A DNA stretch of 46,567 nt from Anaerolineae bacterium (GCA_007132185.1 SLPC01000209.1:1-46567); one strand, 5' to 3'. Positions 1-8,554 are shown, counted from the stretch's first letter. Notes: a model not told the origin generated them from the sequence alone. Numbers and translations are program-made.

Positions 1-336
1 AGGCATGTCGTCATAGGAGTAGTAGGGCGCCGAGGTGAAATCCGAGGTCCCAAAACAGATGCGCATCAGGTTCCACCCGATGCCGTCGCTGGGGTGTACC
101 AGGTCGCGCAGGACCTGTTGGCGCAGCTCGGGCTCCATACGCATCAGGTGAAAGACGCTGGCTTCCTCAATCGAAGATCCCATGCCGAGGATCGACTGAA
201 AGCGCTGGGAGGGGTCCAGAAGCACTGCGGCGTTGTCTACATCTTTTACCTGCGTTGCAACAAGATCAGGTTGATGGCTCAGACGGTGCTCCTCGGCATC
301 CTCTGAGGTGAACCAGGCTTGAACAGCAAGACTCAT
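1..336 (-). CDS. Glycoside hydrolase family 30 (glucosylceramidase-like), 3'-truncated by window edge
   Basis: Only the first 112 codons are present; the gene runs off the left edge. The ATG at 336 follows an AAGGAG Shine-Dalgarno. The visible protein has the GH30 N-terminal signature: QSILGMGSSIEEA (the 'G-GG-FTEA' segment of the family), then NLMRICFGTSDFTS and YYSYDD, equivalent to the family's 'R..I.SCDFS...YSYDD' strand. GH30 enzymes are retaining beta-glycosidases (beta-glucosidase, beta-xylosidase, beta-1,6-glucanase); their two catalytic Glu residues lie beyond the edge, so specificity cannot be read. No signal peptide is evident, so the visible start suggests a cytoplasmic enzyme. 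It begins 48 bases after the GH32 gene on the same strand, likely one sugar-degradation operon. Confidence 0.82.
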   Translation of the reverse strand, partial: MSLAVQAWFTSEDAEEHRLSHQPDLVATQVKDVDNAAVLLDPSQRFQSILGMGSSIEEASVFHLMRMEPELRQQVLRDLVHPSDGIGWNLMRICFGTSDFTSAPYYSYDDMP

Positions 337-384
337 CGTATCTACTCCTTTTTGCGAGTCAACACGGGATCATACTACTCTATC

Positions 385-1764
385 TCAGCGACTTTTCCAG
401 ATGCTGTCCATCCGCCATGAATCCCAGGACAGCAGGCGCGTCGGGCCGCCTGAGGCGGTCAGGGCCACCGCTACGCTATCCTCGCGGTTGGGATAGACCC
501 GGGCTGTCATGCACACCCGCTCATTCGCAAAGACCTCGATCACCGACTCGTCGAGGAACAGCCGCAACGCCAGCGGCTCGTCCCCCAGCTCCAGCGGGGC
601 CACCGCCCGGCGCCCCTCTGTCTCAGGCAAAAGGCTGGCGGCGCGAGAATCCACCACCAACTCATGACGCTGCGCATCATAGACGATGGTGGTGCGCTCG
701 GCGCCATCAGGGCTGGCTCGTACGGTCAGGCCGACGGTGTGGGCGTCCTGCATGTCAAACTCGGCGCAGATCTCCAAGCATGTGCCACGTACCTCGTCCA
801 GCCATATCTCGCCCTCTACCCTGCGCCGTTCCATATGCACATTGTCGCGGCGCAAGCTCTCCAACTGAATGATGGGACGCTGCCGCAGGCTGCCGTCGGG
901 GGCCAGGGACAGCTCGCGGGGCAAGGATTGCACGCCGGCCCAGCCTGCGGCTCGATAGGCCTCTTCGGTGCGCCCCTCCAGCAGCCAACCGAAACAGATG
1001 CAGCGATCACCCTCATTGAAGAAGGCCTGGGGCGCATAGTAGAGGCCGCCATAGTCCAGCAGGCCGTGGGCCTCGGGGGTAAAGCGATGCCCGGCATAGC
1101 GGCCCAGGTAATAGTGGGCCTGGCGAAAGGGCTCGGGCGAAAAGAGCAGCAGGTGGCGGTCACCCAGGGGCAGGAAATTGGGGCATTCCCAGTTGTGGCC
1201 TGTTTCTTCCAGACTGCCCTGACACAGCGGTCCCAGATACTCCCACTCGTACAGATTGGATGAGCGATAGAGCATCACCATGCCGCCTTGACCGCGGATA
1301 CCCGAGCCCAGGACCATGTACCAGCCATCGTCCTCGCGCCAAACGTAAGGATCGCGAAAGCCGGTGACATCCAGGCCCTCGGGCGGTCCCGCGATGACGG
1401 GGTTGCGCGGCGATTTCTGCCAGACGATCAGCTCGTCGTCGCTGGTGGCCAGGCACTGCACCTCGGGGCGCACCCCCGTATAGACCAGGGTGGGCACGCC
1501 GTCGTGATCGATGGCACAGCCGGAAAAGACGCCGTCCTTGTCGGGCCCGCCGGGCGTGGGCGCCAGCGCGATGGGCTGGTGAGTCCAGTGTACGAGGTCG
1601 CGGCTGGTGGCATGACCCCAATGCATGTCCGCCCAGCCGGGGCCGTGGGGATGGTGCTGGTAGAACAGGTGATATATGCCCTGCCACTGGATCAGGCCGT
1701 TGGGGTCGTTCATCCAGTTGGCCAGGGGCAGGAAATGGTATTGGGGGCGGTGACGCAGTTCCAT
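385..1764 (-). CDS. GH32 beta-fructosidase (sucrose / fructan hydrolase)
   Basis: A 459-aa GH32 enzyme that hydrolyses beta-fructosides such as sucrose, sucrose-6-phosphate or fructans. Near the N-terminus is WMNDPNG, with the nucleophile Asp. FRDPYVW carries the transition-state-stabilising Asp and WECPNF the acid/base Glu, so the active site is complete. The C-terminal ~150 residues fit the beta-sandwich module (FLDESVIEVFANE). No signal peptide is seen, pointing to a cytoplasmic enzyme. The frame stays open upstream to 1959, but the ATG at 1764 is chosen: it starts just before the family's conserved 'RPQYHFLP' segment and a consensus -10 (TATAAT) lies at 1798-1803, downstream of the longer start. 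Followed by the GH30 gene. Sucrose versus levan specificity cannot be decided. Confidence 0.92.
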   Translation of the reverse strand: MELRHRPQYHFLPLANWMNDPNGLIQWQGIYHLFYQHHPHGPGWADMHWGHATSRDLVHWTHQPIALAPTPGGPDKDGVFSGCAIDHDGVPTLVYTGVRPEVQCLATSDDELIVWQKSPRNPVIAGPPEGLDVTGFRDPYVWREDDGWYMVLGSGIRGQGGMVMLYRSSNLYEWEYLGPLCQGSLEETGHNWECPNFLPLGDRHLLLFSPEPFRQAHYYLGRYAGHRFTPEAHGLLDYGGLYYAPQAFFNEGDRCICFGWLLEGRTEEAYRAAGWAGVQSLPRELSLAPDGSLRQRPIIQLESLRRDNVHMERRRVEGEIWLDEVRGTCLEICAEFDMQDAHTVGLTVRASPDGAERTTIVYDAQRHELVVDSRAASLLPETEGRRAVAPLELGDEPLALRLFLDESVIEVFANERVCMTARVYPNREDSVAVALTASGGPTRLLSWDSWRMDSIWKSR

Positions 1765-1797
1765 GTTTGTGCTGCCTTGTACAGGTGTGGTATGCGA

Positions 1798-1803
1798 ATT
1801 ATA
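1798..1803 (-). promoter_or_regulatory. Probable -10 element of the GH32-GH30 operon
   Basis: A perfect TATAAT on the minus strand lies 34 bases before the GH32 ATG, predicting a transcript start near 1791 and a ~27-base leader. No good -35 was found. The AT-rich hexamer stands out in GC-rich surroundings. Confidence 0.5.
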
Positions 1804-2015
1804 GAGATGGTAACACAAAAGGTGCGGAAACGCACGCTCATTTGCGTCACGCAATCCCTGATAATTCCCATTGGGCTTGACCCTTGCGCGACGTTTGGCA
1901 TGCGCCCCGCTCGCCATAGATCGGCGCCTCGCGTCCGCGTCACCTACTGGCATCCTCATGCAGCATCGGGTACACTGACTGGCATATCATGCTAATTTTG
2001 TAGGGAGCAAAAGCC

Positions 2016-2954
2016 ATGCGCTATCGCAGATTGGGTCGCACCGGATTGGATGTGTCATTGGTGGGGTTGGGCACGGGTGGTCCGTCACAACTGGGCCAGG
2101 CCACGGGCCGCGCCCCATCCGAGTCGTATGCGGTCGTGCATGCGGCGCTGGATCTGGGCATCAACATCTTTGATACCTCGCCCGCCTATCGAGAGAGCGA
2201 GATGCTGCTGGGGCAAGCTCTGCAGGACGTGCCTCGCAATCGATACATCCTCGCCACCAAGTTCAGCCCGGGCCGGATCGCGCCGGATGCGGGGCCCGAG
2301 GCGTTCACCGAGCAACTGGACAAGAGCCTGGAATACCTCAAGACCGACCATATCGAGGTGCTCCAATATCACGGCATCTCGCCCGAGGCCTATCGCTCTA
2401 TTGTGGATCGATTCCACAAAGCAGCGCTAGAGGCGCAGCAGCAGGGCAAGATCGGCCATATCGGTATCACCGAGACCATGGGCAGCGATGTGTACCACGA
2501 GATGCTCAAGGTGGCGCTGGAGGAGGACCTCTTTGACACGTTCATGATCCACTATGGCATCCTGAACCAGCTCCCCGAGCATGACGTATTCCCCATGGCC
2601 CAGGAGCGTAACGTGGGTGTGTTCGTCATGGGGCCGGTGCGCCAGTCGCTGCGCACGCCAGAAGAGGCTGTCAGCCGCATCAACCATTTCATCGACGAGG
2701 GCTGGCTGGATATCCCCCGCCCCGATGCTTCCGACCCACTGGGGATGGGTCGGGTATCCGAGCCCACGGCCGATGTCACCCGCGTGGCCTATCGCTTTGC
2801 CGCCGCGCACCCCGCCGTTTCGACCATGCTGGTAGGCACGGGCAACCCCGACCACCTGCGGGCCAATGTGGAGGACGTGCTCTCGGGCGAGCTGACGCCG
2901 GAAGAGCTGGCCTATCTGCGGGAGACCTACGGCAAGCTGGCCTGGCACCTATAG
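2016..2954 (+). CDS. Aldo/keto reductase family oxidoreductase
   Basis: A 312-aa NAD(P)H-dependent oxidoreductase of the AKR (beta/alpha)8 barrel family. It opens with MRYRRLGRTGLDVSLVGLGT. It shows FDTSPAY (catalytic Asp and Tyr), ILATKFSP (catalytic Lys) and DHIEVLQYHGI (catalytic His), so the tetrad is intact. The ATG follows GGGAGC. It diverges from the GH32 operon and ends at a strong hairpin. The substrate is unknown. The neighbourhood (glycosidases and a diol dehydratase) suggests reduction of a sugar or short hydroxyaldehyde, for example lactaldehyde or glyceraldehyde, but that is only inference from context. Confidence 0.9.
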   Translation: MRYRRLGRTGLDVSLVGLGTGGPSQLGQATGRAPSESYAVVHAALDLGINIFDTSPAYRESEMLLGQALQDVPRNRYILATKFSPGRIAPDAGPEAFTEQLDKSLEYLKTDHIEVLQYHGISPEAYRSIVDRFHKAALEAQQQGKIGHIGITETMGSDVYHEMLKVALEEDLFDTFMIHYGILNQLPEHDVFPMAQERNVGVFVMGPVRQSLRTPEEAVSRINHFIDEGWLDIPRPDASDPLGMGRVSEPTADVTRVAYRFAAAHPAVSTMLVGTGNPDHLRANVEDVLSGELTPEELAYLRETYGKLAWHL

Positions 2955-2969
2955 GCGCAGGCACGGGAC

Positions 2970-2999
2970 GAGGGGCATAGCACGCTATGCCCCTCTTTT
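2970..2999 (+). terminator. Intrinsic terminator after the aldo/keto reductase gene
   Basis: A near-perfect hairpin has arms 2970-2981 and 2984-2995 (GAGGGGCATAGC with its complement) followed by TTTTA. It lies between the convergent aldo/keto reductase and beta-mannosidase genes. The plus-strand side has the T run. Confidence 0.85.
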
Positions 3000-3007
3000 A
3001 TTGGGCC

Positions 3008-5515
3008 TCAGGCGTCGAACGTGTCCACCAGGGAGCGGAGCTGGAGCTGGCCGCGCAGCTCGGCGGCGCTGATGGGCTGCTGCGGCGTGACGATGATCTC
3101 GAACGGATGGCCGGGCGCCACGTGCACAAAGGCATCCGAGAAGCGCGCCTCGGTGTAGAGCAGTTCGATCCAGGCCCACAGCGCGGGGCGCTCTGCCGTC
3201 AGCATGACGCGAAATGTGCCGTCATGCAGGTCTTGCACCTGGGCGCGCAGGTTGGGCTGCTCCAGGGGCAGATGCTTGGGCCGCGCAAAGGTGACCAGGT
3301 TGGTCGAGACAGTCTCGCCGCCCACGTCCAGGCCCAGCCATACCAGCAGCCCGTGCGGACCCTGCGCCTCGATCTGCTTGGCCAGATCCAACGTGGTAAC
3401 CAGGCTGGACTGGCCGGCCGGGATCTCGACAGAGTGCGTGCCCTCATCGAGGGTCTCTCCGCGCAGATCGGTCACCTGCCAGCGCACAACGCCGGAAGGC
3501 GTCTCGCCCGAGCTCACCTGGCGTTTGTCACTGGTGACATGGATAGCCACCAGCCCACTGTCGATATCTTCCACGCCCGAGACCAGCAGGGGCGCATAAA
3601 ACTGGCGCGCCATATAGTGCAACGCCTTCCATCGGCCATAGCTATCCACCGAGGACCAGGACGCGACGGGCCAGCAGTCGTTGAGTTGCCAATAGAGGGT
3701 GCCCATCCCCTGGGGCATGGCCCGTCGCCAGTGCTCGACCGCATACTTGATCGCCATGCCCTGCAGGATCTGGCTCAGCCAGAGGGTCATCTCGAACGAC
3801 CGGGGCAGGCGGAACCAGTCGCACATATAGGACATGATGGTGGTGTTGCCGATGGCGCTGCGTTGGTGGTGCTCCATCACATAGCTGGTGATGTTGCGAT
3901 CGCCCGGCTCGGTGTAGGCATATGTCGTACGTGGTTCGGGAAACGACTGGAACCCAAACTCGCTGTTGAAACGGTGCTCGCAGGTGCGGTACCATTCGAA
4001 CGGCATCTTGCCATGCCACACGCTCCAGAGGTGGGCATCGCCGCAGGTGGGGTTGTTGAAATCGTAACGGTCGCCGCAGGGCGAGTGTGGGCTCGATGGC
4101 CAATAGTCCGTCTGCGGGTCGAGCTGCGCCACGATCTCGGGCAGCATCTCGTCGAATAGCGGCTTGTAGTCGGCCCAGCTCATGGTGCGGTTGGTCCACT
4201 CTGCGCTCACCAGGCCCTGCTCCAGCTCGTTGTTGCCGCACCAGAGGGCCAGGCAGGCGTGGTGGCGGATGCGCTTGACGTTCTGCTCCGCCTCGACCCT
4301 GACGTTGGCCATCCAGTCGTCGTCAAAAGCCGGGTAGGTGGCGCAGGAAAAGATGAAATCCTGCCAGACGCACAGGCCCAGCTCGTCGCACAGATCGTAG
4401 AACACGTCCTGCTCATAGAGGCCGCCGCCCCAGACGCGCAGCATGTTCATGTTGGCGTCCACAGCGTCTTGCAGGGAGCGGGCGTAACGCTCTCGGGTCA
4501 TGCGCGTGGCAAACACGTCGTCGGGGATCCAGTTGGCGCCCTTGGCGAAAAAGGGCACACGATTGGCCGCAAAATGGAACGACTCGCCCCAGGCGTCGGG
4601 CTCGCGCACCAGCTCGAGAGTGCGCAGGCCGATGCGCTTGGTGGTCGAGTCCAGGATCTCGTCGGCGCGGTCGAGCAATTCGATCCGCACATCGTACAGG
4701 GGCTGCTCACCCATGCCATTAGGCCACCAGAGTTGCGGGTCATCGACCTGCAGCTCTACCGGGCCCTGGCCATCTACCAGCGACGCGACGCCATGTGCCA
4801 CCGCCTGGCCCTCCAGCATCACGTCTATGTTCGCCTTGAGCCGTTCGTCGTCCAGGGTCTCGGCCTTGGTGTGGACCGTCAACTGGACGCCATCGGCGCC
4901 TTTGTGGTCCTGCAAGATATGGACGTTCTCCAGGCGGGCCGAGTCATAGCCCACAATCTCGATGTCGCGCCAGATTCCGCAGGTGGCCAGCATGGGCCCC
5001 CAGTCCCAGCCAAAGTTGCACGGCTCTTTGCGGATCCAGCCGCCGCTATCCAGCTTGTGCTGTCCAACACCCCAGGCTGGCAGATAACGGGAGCTTGCAT
5101 TCTTTTCGCTTACATAAGCCATAGGAGAGCGAAAGGCGATCTCGATCTCATTCTCGCCCTCGCGCAGGGCTGGCTTGATATCAAAACGCCACTGGCGGAA
5201 CATGTTGTCGGCCTGGCCCACGATGGTGCCATTGATCCGCACCGTGGCGATGGTGTCCAACCCGTGGCAGCACAGGGCTACGCGATGCCGCTCCAGGAAG
5301 GAACCGGGCAACCGAAAGGTACGCCGGTAGGTCCAATCGGTCTCGCCCACCCACAGCACATCCAGCTCGTTATCGCGGAAAAAGGGATCTGGGATCTGAT
5401 GAGAGGCCAGCAGGTCCGTATGCACGCAGCCAGGCACTGTGGCGGGCAAGGGGTCGCTCTGGCCCTCGCGGTAGAGCTGCCAGTCCCCATTGAGAGAGAG
5501 ATTCTTGACAGACAT
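3008..5515 (-). CDS. GH2 beta-mannosidase
   Basis: An 835-aa cytoplasmic exo-beta-mannosidase that releases mannose from the non-reducing end of manno-oligosaccharides. Order: sugar-binding/jelly-roll domain (LNGDWQLYREG... VPGCVHTDLL), Ig-like domain, then TIM barrel. WCGNNELEQG holds the acid/base Glu (about residue 430) and SEFGFQSFPE the nucleophile Glu (about 519); DPFFRDNE and LRVWGGGLYE are also typical of the family. Length matches family members of about 820-860 aa. The ATG at 5515 lies 50 bases after the diol dehydratase small subunit stop on the same strand, so the three genes probably form one operon. That pairing with a B12 dehydratase is unusual. Confidence 0.94.
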   Translation of the reverse strand: MSVKNLSLNGDWQLYREGQSDPLPATVPGCVHTDLLASHQIPDPFFRDNELDVLWVGETDWTYRRTFRLPGSFLERHRVALCCHGLDTIATVRINGTIVGQADNMFRQWRFDIKPALREGENEIEIAFRSPMAYVSEKNASSRYLPAWGVGQHKLDSGGWIRKEPCNFGWDWGPMLATCGIWRDIEIVGYDSARLENVHILQDHKGADGVQLTVHTKAETLDDERLKANIDVMLEGQAVAHGVASLVDGQGPVELQVDDPQLWWPNGMGEQPLYDVRIELLDRADEILDSTTKRIGLRTLELVREPDAWGESFHFAANRVPFFAKGANWIPDDVFATRMTRERYARSLQDAVDANMNMLRVWGGGLYEQDVFYDLCDELGLCVWQDFIFSCATYPAFDDDWMANVRVEAEQNVKRIRHHACLALWCGNNELEQGLVSAEWTNRTMSWADYKPLFDEMLPEIVAQLDPQTDYWPSSPHSPCGDRYDFNNPTCGDAHLWSVWHGKMPFEWYRTCEHRFNSEFGFQSFPEPRTTYAYTEPGDRNITSYVMEHHQRSAIGNTTIMSYMCDWFRLPRSFEMTLWLSQILQGMAIKYAVEHWRRAMPQGMGTLYWQLNDCWPVASWSSVDSYGRWKALHYMARQFYAPLLVSGVEDIDSGLVAIHVTSDKRQVSSGETPSGVVRWQVTDLRGETLDEGTHSVEIPAGQSSLVTTLDLAKQIEAQGPHGLLVWLGLDVGGETVSTNLVTFARPKHLPLEQPNLRAQVQDLHDGTFRVMLTAERPALWAWIELLYTEARFSDAFVHVAPGHPFEIIVTPQQPISAAELRGQLQLRSLVDTFDA

Positions 5516-5565
5516 GTCGCCTCCTTGCGATCTTGTCCCAGCAGTACCTGCTGGGGTAGATACTG

Positions 5566-5979
5566 CTACAGCAGACCTTGCTCTTGGTACACTTGGGCGG
5601 CCTCGCGGATCAGCGCGGCGTTCTCAGCTGCACCATAGGTTTCTTCCAACTCATCGGCCAGGGCCAGCAGTCGTTCGTGGGTCACGCGATAGGGGCGCAG
5701 CGCCTCATACACCGCCAGCACGGTCTCGTGGGGCACCCGGGTGAGCTCGGCGGCCCGCCGCAGGTTGGTGGCCAGCTGGGGGAACCCGGCCTCCTGGGCG
5801 ATCTCTGCCTGTCGGTTCAGGGTATCGGCATGAATGCCCAGGTCGTCTGTTCCCATCTCGCCGGCGCACAGCGCATCCAGGTCTAGGTCCTTCAGGGGCC
5901 TACCGGTAGGGGTCCTGATCGTGCCATCATCATGCTTCCCCAGGGGATATTGATCACCCGTTCCCTCACTTGTGCTCAT
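5566..5979 (-). CDS. pduE: B12-dependent diol/glycerol dehydratase, small subunit
   Basis: A 137-aa small (gamma) subunit of coenzyme B12-dependent propanediol/glycerol dehydratase. Family hallmarks are YPLGKHDDGTIRTPTGRPL near the N-terminus, LDLDALCAGEMGTDDLGIHADTLNRQAEIA (each shown piece matches PduE/DhaC), and a helical C-terminus (VYEALRPYRVTHERLL). Its ATG follows the stop of the fused large/medium subunit gene with one base between, so the two are translationally coupled. The N-terminus is short and polar; I see no amphipathic microcompartment-targeting helix like those of some Pdu proteins. Substrate could be 1,2-propanediol or glycerol. Confidence 0.92.
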   Translation of the reverse strand: MSTSEGTGDQYPLGKHDDGTIRTPTGRPLKDLDLDALCAGEMGTDDLGIHADTLNRQAEIAQEAGFPQLATNLRRAAELTRVPHETVLAVYEALRPYRVTHERLLALADELEETYGAAENAALIREAAQVYQEQGLL

Positions 5980-5980
5980 A

Positions 5981-8218
5981 TTACGCCTCCGGCTCCCAGT
6001 CGAAATGCAGCTCGGTGGGGGCCCGCTGTGGGTCCACCTGCTCCAGCTCGCGGCGATGCAGGAGCATAGTCTTGACGATCAGCCGCAGCCGTACCCAGTT
6101 GTCGATGCGCACCGGAACCGGCTGCACCTTGGCGCCCCTGGCGTACCGGGCGGCGTTGCGCCCGATCTGTCGATACGATGCAAGGCTGAGGTTGGGCGAC
6201 TGGGGGAACAGCTCCAGGTTGTTCAGCGGGGCCAGGTCGGCGCGGTGGATCACTGTGGTACCCCGCGATTGCAGTCCGATGGCGACCTCCGAGCCGCTGA
6301 GCTGGGCGCCGGCATAGCCCACAAAGGCGCAGTCCGCGGTGTGATGCACCTTGATGATGCGGGCCGCCAGACCCTCCTCGGCGATGCCGCTCAGCAGCGC
6401 TTCGAGCACCGCCTCGTGGGGCAGGCCGCCGATGGTCGCGGTGAGGGTCTGGCCAAAGGCGGGCCCCACGGCGATGACGACCTCGCTTCCGGTGCCCCGG
6501 CGCGCCGTGTCCAGCTCGGTGAGGCGTTGGGCCGGGTGCTCGCCCTGGTCTGCCAGAAAAGCCTCTGGCGGCGTGGCCTGGGGAATGTCCTGCACACGGG
6601 CCCAGCGTTCGCCTTGCAGGCGATAGCCTGTGCCAGGGCCCTGATAGTCGTTGGGATCGTTGATGCCGCTCAGGACGTGCCAATGCTCGTCGAAAATCGC
6701 TGCGGGCTGCAGATAATCGCCCAACGCCCGCTGGCGTGCCAGCTCCATCAGGTGCCCGGCGACCTCGGCATGACCGGCGGCATCCAGCGCCCGGGCCACG
6801 TCCAGCAGGGTGCGATCGTCCCGCAAAAAGGCATCGGCGGCGGCCAGGTCTTGGGCCACGTCGCGGTCGGGCATGTCGCGGCTGTCGTTGGCGGTAACGG
6901 AGGCGTCAACCTCGTCATCGGTGATGGGCGGCAGGCCCAACTGCGCATATAGATCCTGGAGGATGCGGGCGCCCTGTTCGCGCACGGCCAGGGCCTCGTC
7001 CTCGCGAATGGGGTGGATGCCGGCATCTACCTGCATGTCGCGCTGAACGACGTAATAGTCGTCGTACTCGGTAGTGTCAAAGCAGCCGCCCCCAAAGAGG
7101 TTATCATAGCGGGGAATGGCGCCGAACCCCGAGTGCACAAAATCGGCCCCGGGGAGGAACTGGCACATCAGCTTGGCGGTCTTGCGCATCTCTGAATGGC
7201 TGGCCAGGGCATCATTGCCAGCGGCCACCTCCAGGTTGAGCATGGCGGCCAGCAGGTTCTCGGCCAGGATGACGCGCACCCCGCCGGGCAGCGATTCGGG
7301 CAGGGCGACGCAACTGATCGAGCCATTTTGCACCCCCTGGCTGCCCGCGCCCCGGGTCACCAGCAGGCAGCGCGCCTCCAGATAGAGCATCGAGCGCCCC
7401 TCGCTGTGGCCCATGAGCGCCTCCGAGCCGGTGCCCGAGGTAAACCGGGTCTTGATGCCGCGTGAGGCATAGGCAGAGGCCAGAAACGCCTTGGACCAGG
7501 GCGTATCGTCGCCATCCACAAAGGCCCCCGCCGTGCCGTACACCGAGAGGGTCTCGGCATAGCTGGTGAGCCCCTTGATCCCCAGGCGCAGACTGACGCC
7601 CTCTTCGACGGCACACTGGGTAAGCACGCCGGGGCGTCCCACCTGCGAGCCCACGAGGATTGCTAACGCGTTCAGCGGCGCATGGCGCGCCACGCCCACG
7701 GTGGTCTCGACCTCGGCAAAGCCACGCAGGGCGGCCTCGGCCGCATCGGCAGCGAGCAGGGCTGGGTGCTCCTTGCGATTGGTGACGTGGGCCTGGTTGG
7801 CGGGCGTGCGGCGGACCCGCATCTTGGCCAGGGCCATCATCATCTCCAGCACATTGAGGTGCCCCACGATTCCGACGAGCTTGGCGGCGGTGCACCCCGC
7901 CACCAGCCGCACGATCTCGGCGCGGGGGGCATCCACGTCCACCAGCATACGAGCGATGGTCTCGGACGGGGTACTCATGGCCAGGGGAGCGACGGCGAGA
8001 TCGAGAGCATGGTCGGCGATGAACTTGTCAAGCAGATCCATCTGTTCGCGGGGCACGCCATCCATCTCGACAACGCGCCCCTCTTTTAGCACGAGTCCTG
8101 GCCTGGGATCCGATGGGCCATCGCTCACGATTAGGCCCACCTCGGGCCACTCATGCACAAAGGAATCCTGATGGATGGGGCGCTCGTCCAGAATGGCGAA
8201 ACGTTTCGAGCGTCGCAT
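5981..8218 (-). CDS. pduCD: B12-dependent diol/glycerol dehydratase, fused large + medium subunits
   Basis: A 745-aa fusion. Residues 1 to about 560 are the large (alpha) subunit, a TIM barrel that binds substrate, K+ and the adenosyl group: it starts MRRSKRFAILDERPIHQD and contains RFTSGTGSEALMGHSEGRSM-type and GSQGVQNGSIS segments. Residues about 577-745 are the medium (beta) subunit that grips the cobalamin (VVIAVGPAFG, TATIGGLPHE, SRGTTVIH, LNNLELFPQ, YRQIGRNAARYA). The enzyme converts 1,2-propanediol to propanal or glycerol to 3-hydroxypropanal. In the classical enzyme these are separate chains. Start at 8218 rather than 8278, because the predicted transcript begins near 8262. No reactivase (PduGH), aldehyde dehydrogenase or shell protein is nearby. 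Confidence 0.93.
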   Translation of the reverse strand: MRRSKRFAILDERPIHQDSFVHEWPEVGLIVSDGPSDPRPGLVLKEGRVVEMDGVPREQMDLLDKFIADHALDLAVAPLAMSTPSETIARMLVDVDAPRAEIVRLVAGCTAAKLVGIVGHLNVLEMMMALAKMRVRRTPANQAHVTNRKEHPALLAADAAEAALRGFAEVETTVGVARHAPLNALAILVGSQVGRPGVLTQCAVEEGVSLRLGIKGLTSYAETLSVYGTAGAFVDGDDTPWSKAFLASAYASRGIKTRFTSGTGSEALMGHSEGRSMLYLEARCLLVTRGAGSQGVQNGSISCVALPESLPGGVRVILAENLLAAMLNLEVAAGNDALASHSEMRKTAKLMCQFLPGADFVHSGFGAIPRYDNLFGGGCFDTTEYDDYYVVQRDMQVDAGIHPIREDEALAVREQGARILQDLYAQLGLPPITDDEVDASVTANDSRDMPDRDVAQDLAAADAFLRDDRTLLDVARALDAAGHAEVAGHLMELARQRALGDYLQPAAIFDEHWHVLSGINDPNDYQGPGTGYRLQGERWARVQDIPQATPPEAFLADQGEHPAQRLTELDTARRGTGSEVVIAVGPAFGQTLTATIGGLPHEAVLEALLSGIAEEGLAARIIKVHHTADCAFVGYAGAQLSGSEVAIGLQSRGTTVIHRADLAPLNNLELFPQSPNLSLASYRQIGRNAARYARGAKVQPVPVRIDNWVRLRLIVKTMLLHRRELEQVDPQRAPTELHFDWEPEA

Positions 8219-8259
8219 GGGGTGTCCAACTCCGCTTGGCAAGGCAGTCATGAATGAGA

Positions 8260-8324
8260 GGCTCAGGCATTGTAACATAGTTGCCTAGGTCGACCAATCA
8301 GGCACAAGGGTTACCCATCAGGCA
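8260..8324 (-). repeat. Direct repeats (TGCCTGATNGGT) over the diol dehydratase promoter: candidate activator sites
   Basis: Two 12-bp direct repeats differing at one position sit at 8313-8324 and 8293-8304, exactly 20 bp apart. The inner one overlaps the -35. A third partial copy (TGCCTGAG) lies at 8262-8269 on the -10. Half-sites two helical turns apart and abutting the -35 are the usual geometry of AraC-type activators, which control pdu operons (PocR) in enteric bacteria. The identity of the regulator here is inference. Confidence 0.45.
8269..8297 (-). promoter_or_regulatory. Promoter of the diol dehydratase-mannosidase operon
   Basis: On the minus strand, TTGGTC (8292-8297) and TACAAT (8269-8274) are separated by 17 bases. 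Predicted transcript start near 8262 gives a ~44-base leader before the ATG at 8218. Confidence 0.55.
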
Positions 8325-8364
8325 ATGTCAGACGCGTGATCATGACAAAATCACCAGCCCAGCG

Positions 8365-8399
8365 GCTGTACGGGCAAAGACGAGGCTTGCTCGTACAGC
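8365..8399. repeat. Imperfect 13-bp inverted repeat upstream of the diol dehydratase promoter
   Basis: Arms 8365-8377 (GCTGTACGGGCAA) and 8387-8399 match at 12 of 13 positions around a 9-base loop. It lies inside the 351-bp non-coding stretch 8279-8629. It could be an operator or an RNA hairpin. The rest of that stretch holds the dehydratase promoter, the repeats at 8260-8324 and the hairpin at 8555-8592; small open frames across it look like chance. Confidence 0.4.
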
Positions 8400-8554
8400 G
8401 TAATGCAGAGTGCCTTGGTATGCTGTTCTGCAGGAGGCGAACCTATGCGCACTCATGCGCCGTTTACCCAAATGGCTTGGTCGCGAATTGTACTTGTACA
8501 TGATGCTGACTGTGACATCACCCTGGGGTTGCCTGTCTGTCGCACGAACAGGAA

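Noticed and set aside
1765-1959. N-terminal extension of the GH32 protein
   Set aside because: No GH32 similarity, and the consensus -10 at 1798-1803 lies inside it.
8219-8278. Upstream start for the fused diol dehydratase
   Set aside because: It lies upstream of the predicted transcript start and is not part of the PduC N-terminus.
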